From positions 196,602 through 260,601 of the forward strand of contig JACKOJ010000005.1 of the NCBI GenBank assembly GCA_024234325.1: DNA of 64,000 bases, read 5' to 3'. Below are positions 61,675-64,000 of the stretch, piece by piece (the first letter of the stretch is position 1; the number at the start of each line of letters is the position of its first letter). The notes under the pieces were generated by a model. That model did no database searches. It was not told the DNA's origin and was given only the letters and a program-made list of their open reading frames with translations. Made by a program: the position numbers and the translations under genes. This DNA is from Pseudomonadales bacterium. GTDB taxonomy: Bacteria; Pseudomonadota; Gammaproteobacteria; Pseudomonadales; Pseudohongiellaceae.

Positions 61675-63138
61675 ATGGCAAAGATTCCGCCCGGCGTAGG
61701 GCCCAAGTTTCCCCAGGTGGTGGTGCTGGTGGGCGCTACGGGCGATCTGTCCCGGCGCAAGCTGCTGCCGGGCCTGTTTCATCTGGCCAGCGTGGGCTTC
61801 ATTCCCGACTGCCGCATCATCGGCGTGTCCCTCGACGAGATGAGTCCCGATGCCTTCCGCAGCTTTGTGCGGGCGGCGCTGGACGAGATGTCCACCCGCA
61901 AGGTGAAGGAGGAGCACTGGCAGACCTTCGCTGCCAAACTGGACTATGTTTCCATTCAGGCCGGGGCAGGCGCGCTGCGCGAGGCGGTGCTGAAGGCCGA
62001 GGAATCCCTGGGCACGGAGAACCGGCGTCTGCATTACCTGAGCGTGCCACCGAATGCGGCGCTGTCCGCCATTCGCATGTTGGGCGAGGCAGAGCTGGTG
62101 GACCGTTCCCGCGTGGTGATGGAGAAACCCTTCGGCACGGACCTGGAGAGCGCGGTGGCGCTGAACGGGAAGGTGCACGAGGTGTTTGCTGAGGAGCAGG
62201 TCTTCCGCATCGACCACTTCCTTGGCAAGGAGCCCGCGCAGAACATCCTCGCCTTTCGTTTCGCCAACGGTCTGTTCGAGCCCATCTGGAACCGCAACTT
62301 CATCGACCATGTGCAGATTGATGTGCCCGAGACCCTGAGCCTGGGCAACCGGGCCGCGTTCTACGAACAGACCGGTGCCTATCGCGACATGGTGGTGACC
62401 CATCTGTTCCAGATTCTGGCCTTCATGGCCATGGAGCCGCCCGCCGCGCTGGAGCCCAAATCCATCAGCGAGGAAAAGAACAAGGTCTTCCGCAGCATGG
62501 TGCCGATACAGCCCGCCGATGTGGTGCGCGGGCAGTTCACCGGCTACCGGGAGCTGCCCGGCATCGACCCGGAATCCGACACCGAGACTTTTATTGCGCT
62601 CAAGTGCATGATCGACAACTGGCGCTGGGCCGGCGTGCCTTTCTATCTGCGCACCGGCAAATGCCTGGCGGAGGGGCAGCGCATCATCTCCATTGCCTTT
62701 CGCGAGCCGCCCAAGAGCATGTTTCCGCCGGACTCCGGTGTCGGCACCCAGGGGCCGGACCACCTGACCTTTGATCTCGCGGATTCCTCCAAGATGTCAC
62801 TGTCGTTCTATGGCAAGCGCCCCGGCCCCGGCATGAAGCTGGACAAGCTCAGCCTGCAGTTCGCCATGCACGACACCGGCATGGTGGGTGACGTGCTGGA
62901 GGCATACGAACGCCTGATTCTGGACGCCATGCGCGGAGACCGCACGCTGTTCACCACCGCCGAGGGCATCGAGCGCTTGTGGGAGGTTTCTATGCCCTTG
63001 CTGGAATCGCCGCCCCGCGTGCGCATCTACGCGCCGGGCTCCTGGGGGCCGAATGCCATTCATCAATTGATTGCGCCCCATGCTTGGCGCCTGCCCTTCG
63101 AGCGCACCTGGCGCGACCCCAACCCCGTCGGCAGTTGA
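61675..63138 (+). CDS. zwf: Glucose-6-phosphate 1-dehydrogenase
   Basis: 487 residues from ATG 61675 with AGGAGG upstream (an in-frame ATG at 61603 would be a worse start). The dinucleotide fold reads VVVLVGATGDLSRRKLLPGL; the active-site peptide RIDHFLGKEPAQN holds the catalytic His. It oxidises glucose-6-phosphate with NADP to 6-phosphogluconolactone, opening the pentose phosphate and Entner-Doudoroff routes. The usual pgl-edd partners are absent here; the next gene is on the other strand. Confidence 0.95.
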   Translation: MAKIPPGVGPKFPQVVVLVGATGDLSRRKLLPGLFHLASVGFIPDCRIIGVSLDEMSPDAFRSFVRAALDEMSTRKVKEEHWQTFAAKLDYVSIQAGAGALREAVLKAEESLGTENRRLHYLSVPPNAALSAIRMLGEAELVDRSRVVMEKPFGTDLESAVALNGKVHEVFAEEQVFRIDHFLGKEPAQNILAFRFANGLFEPIWNRNFIDHVQIDVPETLSLGNRAAFYEQTGAYRDMVVTHLFQILAFMAMEPPAALEPKSISEEKNKVFRSMVPIQPADVVRGQFTGYRELPGIDPESDTETFIALKCMIDNWRWAGVPFYLRTGKCLAEGQRIISIAFREPPKSMFPPDSGVGTQGPDHLTFDLADSSKMSLSFYGKRPGPGMKLDKLSLQFAMHDTGMVGDVLEAYERLILDAMRGDRTLFTTAEGIERLWEVSMPLLESPPRVRIYAPGSWGPNAIHQLIAPHAWRLPFERTWRDPNPVGS

Positions 63139-63195
63139 AACAACAACGGCGTGCCGCGCGGGACACGCGACACGCCGCCTGTTCTGCAAGGCTTC

Positions 63196-63702
63196 TTAAA
63201 CGAGCTGTGGCAGCAGTTCGTCCAGACGCTCCAGTGTGGATTTGAGCCCTTCTTCCATGCCCATCTGCAACACAGTCTGCAGCGCCTCGGCAGAGGGGTA
63301 CACCACGACTGTCTCTACCAAAGTATGACCGTTAGGAAGCTCGCTGAAAGTGGCTTCCCATTCGGAACGGGGGAGGTTGGGATTAATCTCGCCTTCGGCA
63401 TTGCTGAAGGCATCCAGCGCGGAGTAGCCATCGATGGCGCGAATGTGCACATAGTCCATCCGGCTCCAGTATTCATTGCCGTCCGGGTCGATCATGGCGA
63501 ACAGCCAGTGGCCGCCGTCGCGGAAGTCCATGGTCTTGGTTCTGGTGCTAAACGGTTTGGGCGCGTACCAGCGATCCAGATACTCCTGTTTGGTGTGGCA
63601 GTCCCACACCAGTTGGCGTCTGCCCGCAAACTCGCGGCGGGTGGTGAGTGTGTGTGTGGTCTGGTCCACGATGAAATCAAACTGCAGTGCGGGCTTGCTC
63701 AT
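63196..63702 (-). CDS. SRPBCC (AHSA1-like) domain protein
   Basis: 168 residues from ATG 63702, with AGGAG eight bases upstream; the longer frame is not supported. The START-like pattern is clear: LTTRREFAGRRQLVWDCHTK, then PKPFSTRTKTMDFRDGGHW and the C-terminal helix LQMGMEEGLKSTLERLDELL. AHSA1-like proteins bind hydrophobic ligands or act as Hsp90 co-factors; bacterial forms are mostly uncharacterised. It overlaps the ArsR gene by four bases (ATGA), a recurrent ArsR-SRPBCC pair. Confidence 0.88.
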   Translation of the reverse strand: MSKPALQFDFIVDQTTHTLTTRREFAGRRQLVWDCHTKQEYLDRWYAPKPFSTRTKTMDFRDGGHWLFAMIDPDGNEYWSRMDYVHIRAIDGYSALDAFSNAEGEINPNLPRSEWEATFSELPNGHTLVETVVVYPSAEALQTVLQMGMEEGLKSTLERLDELLPQLV

Positions 63703-64000
63703 GTTTCTTGCTCCTGTTGTTCGTTTTGTTGAAGTTCGGTAAGTAGGGTGTCCAGTTGCGCGTAGCGGGTTTCCCAGGCTTTGCGGCATTGCGCGATCCA
63801 CATGTCGATCTCCTGCAGATTGTCGATCTTCAGCTCATAATAGATCTCGCGGCCCTGGCGATTCGCCTGTATCAGCTCGCACTCGCTGAGAATCTGGATG
63901 TGCTTGGAGATGGTGGGGCGTGCCACGTCGAAGTTCGCTGCAATGGCGCCCGCCGTCATGGTGTGCGCTGCCAGCAGCACCAGAATCGCCCGCCGCGTGG
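63699..64000 (-). CDS. ArsR-family regulator, N-terminus beyond the window
   Basis: About 100 residues are visible; the frame continues past base 64000 as TRRAILVLLAAHTMTAGAIA, which is the start of an ArsR winged helix, so the gene begins to the right of the window. The recognition helix region reads ARPTISKHIQILSECELIQ and the wing NRQGREIYYELKI. No metal-binding Cys motif is seen, so it is probably one of the ArsR members that regulate non-metal responses. It is translationally coupled to the SRPBCC gene. The C-terminus is Gln/Glu-rich. Confidence 0.88.
   Translation of the reverse strand, partial: TRRAILVLLAAHTMTAGAIAANFDVARPTISKHIQILSECELIQANRQGREIYYELKIDNLQEIDMWIAQCRKAWETRYAQLDTLLTELQQNEQQEQET

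Noticed and set aside
1..64000. tRNA, rRNA, CRISPR arrays, prophage or complete insertion sequences
   Set aside because: None seen on reading the intergenic regions and translations; no transposase, integrase or cas gene is present.

Overview
The window reads as a chromosomal segment of a GC-rich (about 60% or more by eye) gammaproteobacterium. The evidence is the set of lineage-typical housekeeping genes (yaeQ, yfbR, a UPF0149/YgfB protein, DUF1415, speA, zwf, katG), four TonB-dependent receptors, a FadL-type porin and Pseudomonas-style REP palindromes between genes. A free-living, probably marine or aquatic, heterotroph fits best; I cannot name a genus. I see no tRNA, rRNA, CRISPR array, phage or transposase gene.

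Region 1 (1-14.9 kb): the end of an EmrB-type MFS pump, an RND/MMPL exporter with a secreted DUF4159 protein, an alkaline phosphatase, a lone assimilatory-type nitrate reductase (nasA) with an elaborate upstream control region (NtrC-like site, sigma-54 promoter, hairpin, intrinsic terminator inside the leader), and a czcCBA heavy-metal efflux operon led by a His-rich secreted protein. Region 2 (15-24.3 kb): a VOC protein, a secreted alpha/beta hydrolase, a LuxR-type response regulator facing a hybrid histidine kinase tail to tail, a thiolase, a secreted fusion of a Cys-less redoxin, cytochrome c and a copper monooxygenase-like domain, and an AbgT transporter.

Region 3 (24.5-35.7 kb): an XRE regulator whose promoter carries two identical-spacing palindromes, RNA helicase plus DUF1415, yfbR, a divergent PEP carboxylase translationally coupled to an MHS-family transporter, yaeQ, a repeat-rich gap with a perfect 26-bp inverted repeat, a Tet-like MFS pump and an exported fumarylacetoacetate hydrolase-like protein. 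Region 4 (35.8-47.8 kb): a TonB receptor, then a tight five-gene run (S1-domain protein, UPF0149, secreted amidase, agmatinase, arginine decarboxylase) that includes the arginine to agmatine to putrescine route, a LysR/DoxX divergent pair, an AsmA-like protein and a FadL-type porin.

Region 5 (47.9-64 kb): three more TonB receptors (one a paralogue of the receptor at 35.8 kb), a secreted tyrosine-phosphatase-like protein, a membrane protein divergent from a membrane-anchored LuxR regulator with an iterated palindromic operator, an AraC/GyrI-like regulator, katG, zwf, and a coupled ArsR/SRPBCC pair cut by the right edge.

The observations I rate highest are the nitrate reductase whose expected molybdenum-ligand Cys reads as Ser together with its Klebsiella-nasF-like control region, the redoxin/cytochrome/monooxygenase fusion, the paired TonB receptors with a conserved C-terminal Cys pair, and several unassigned palindromic operators. 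All family assignments are from reading the translations by eye and from memory of the families; no database search was run.
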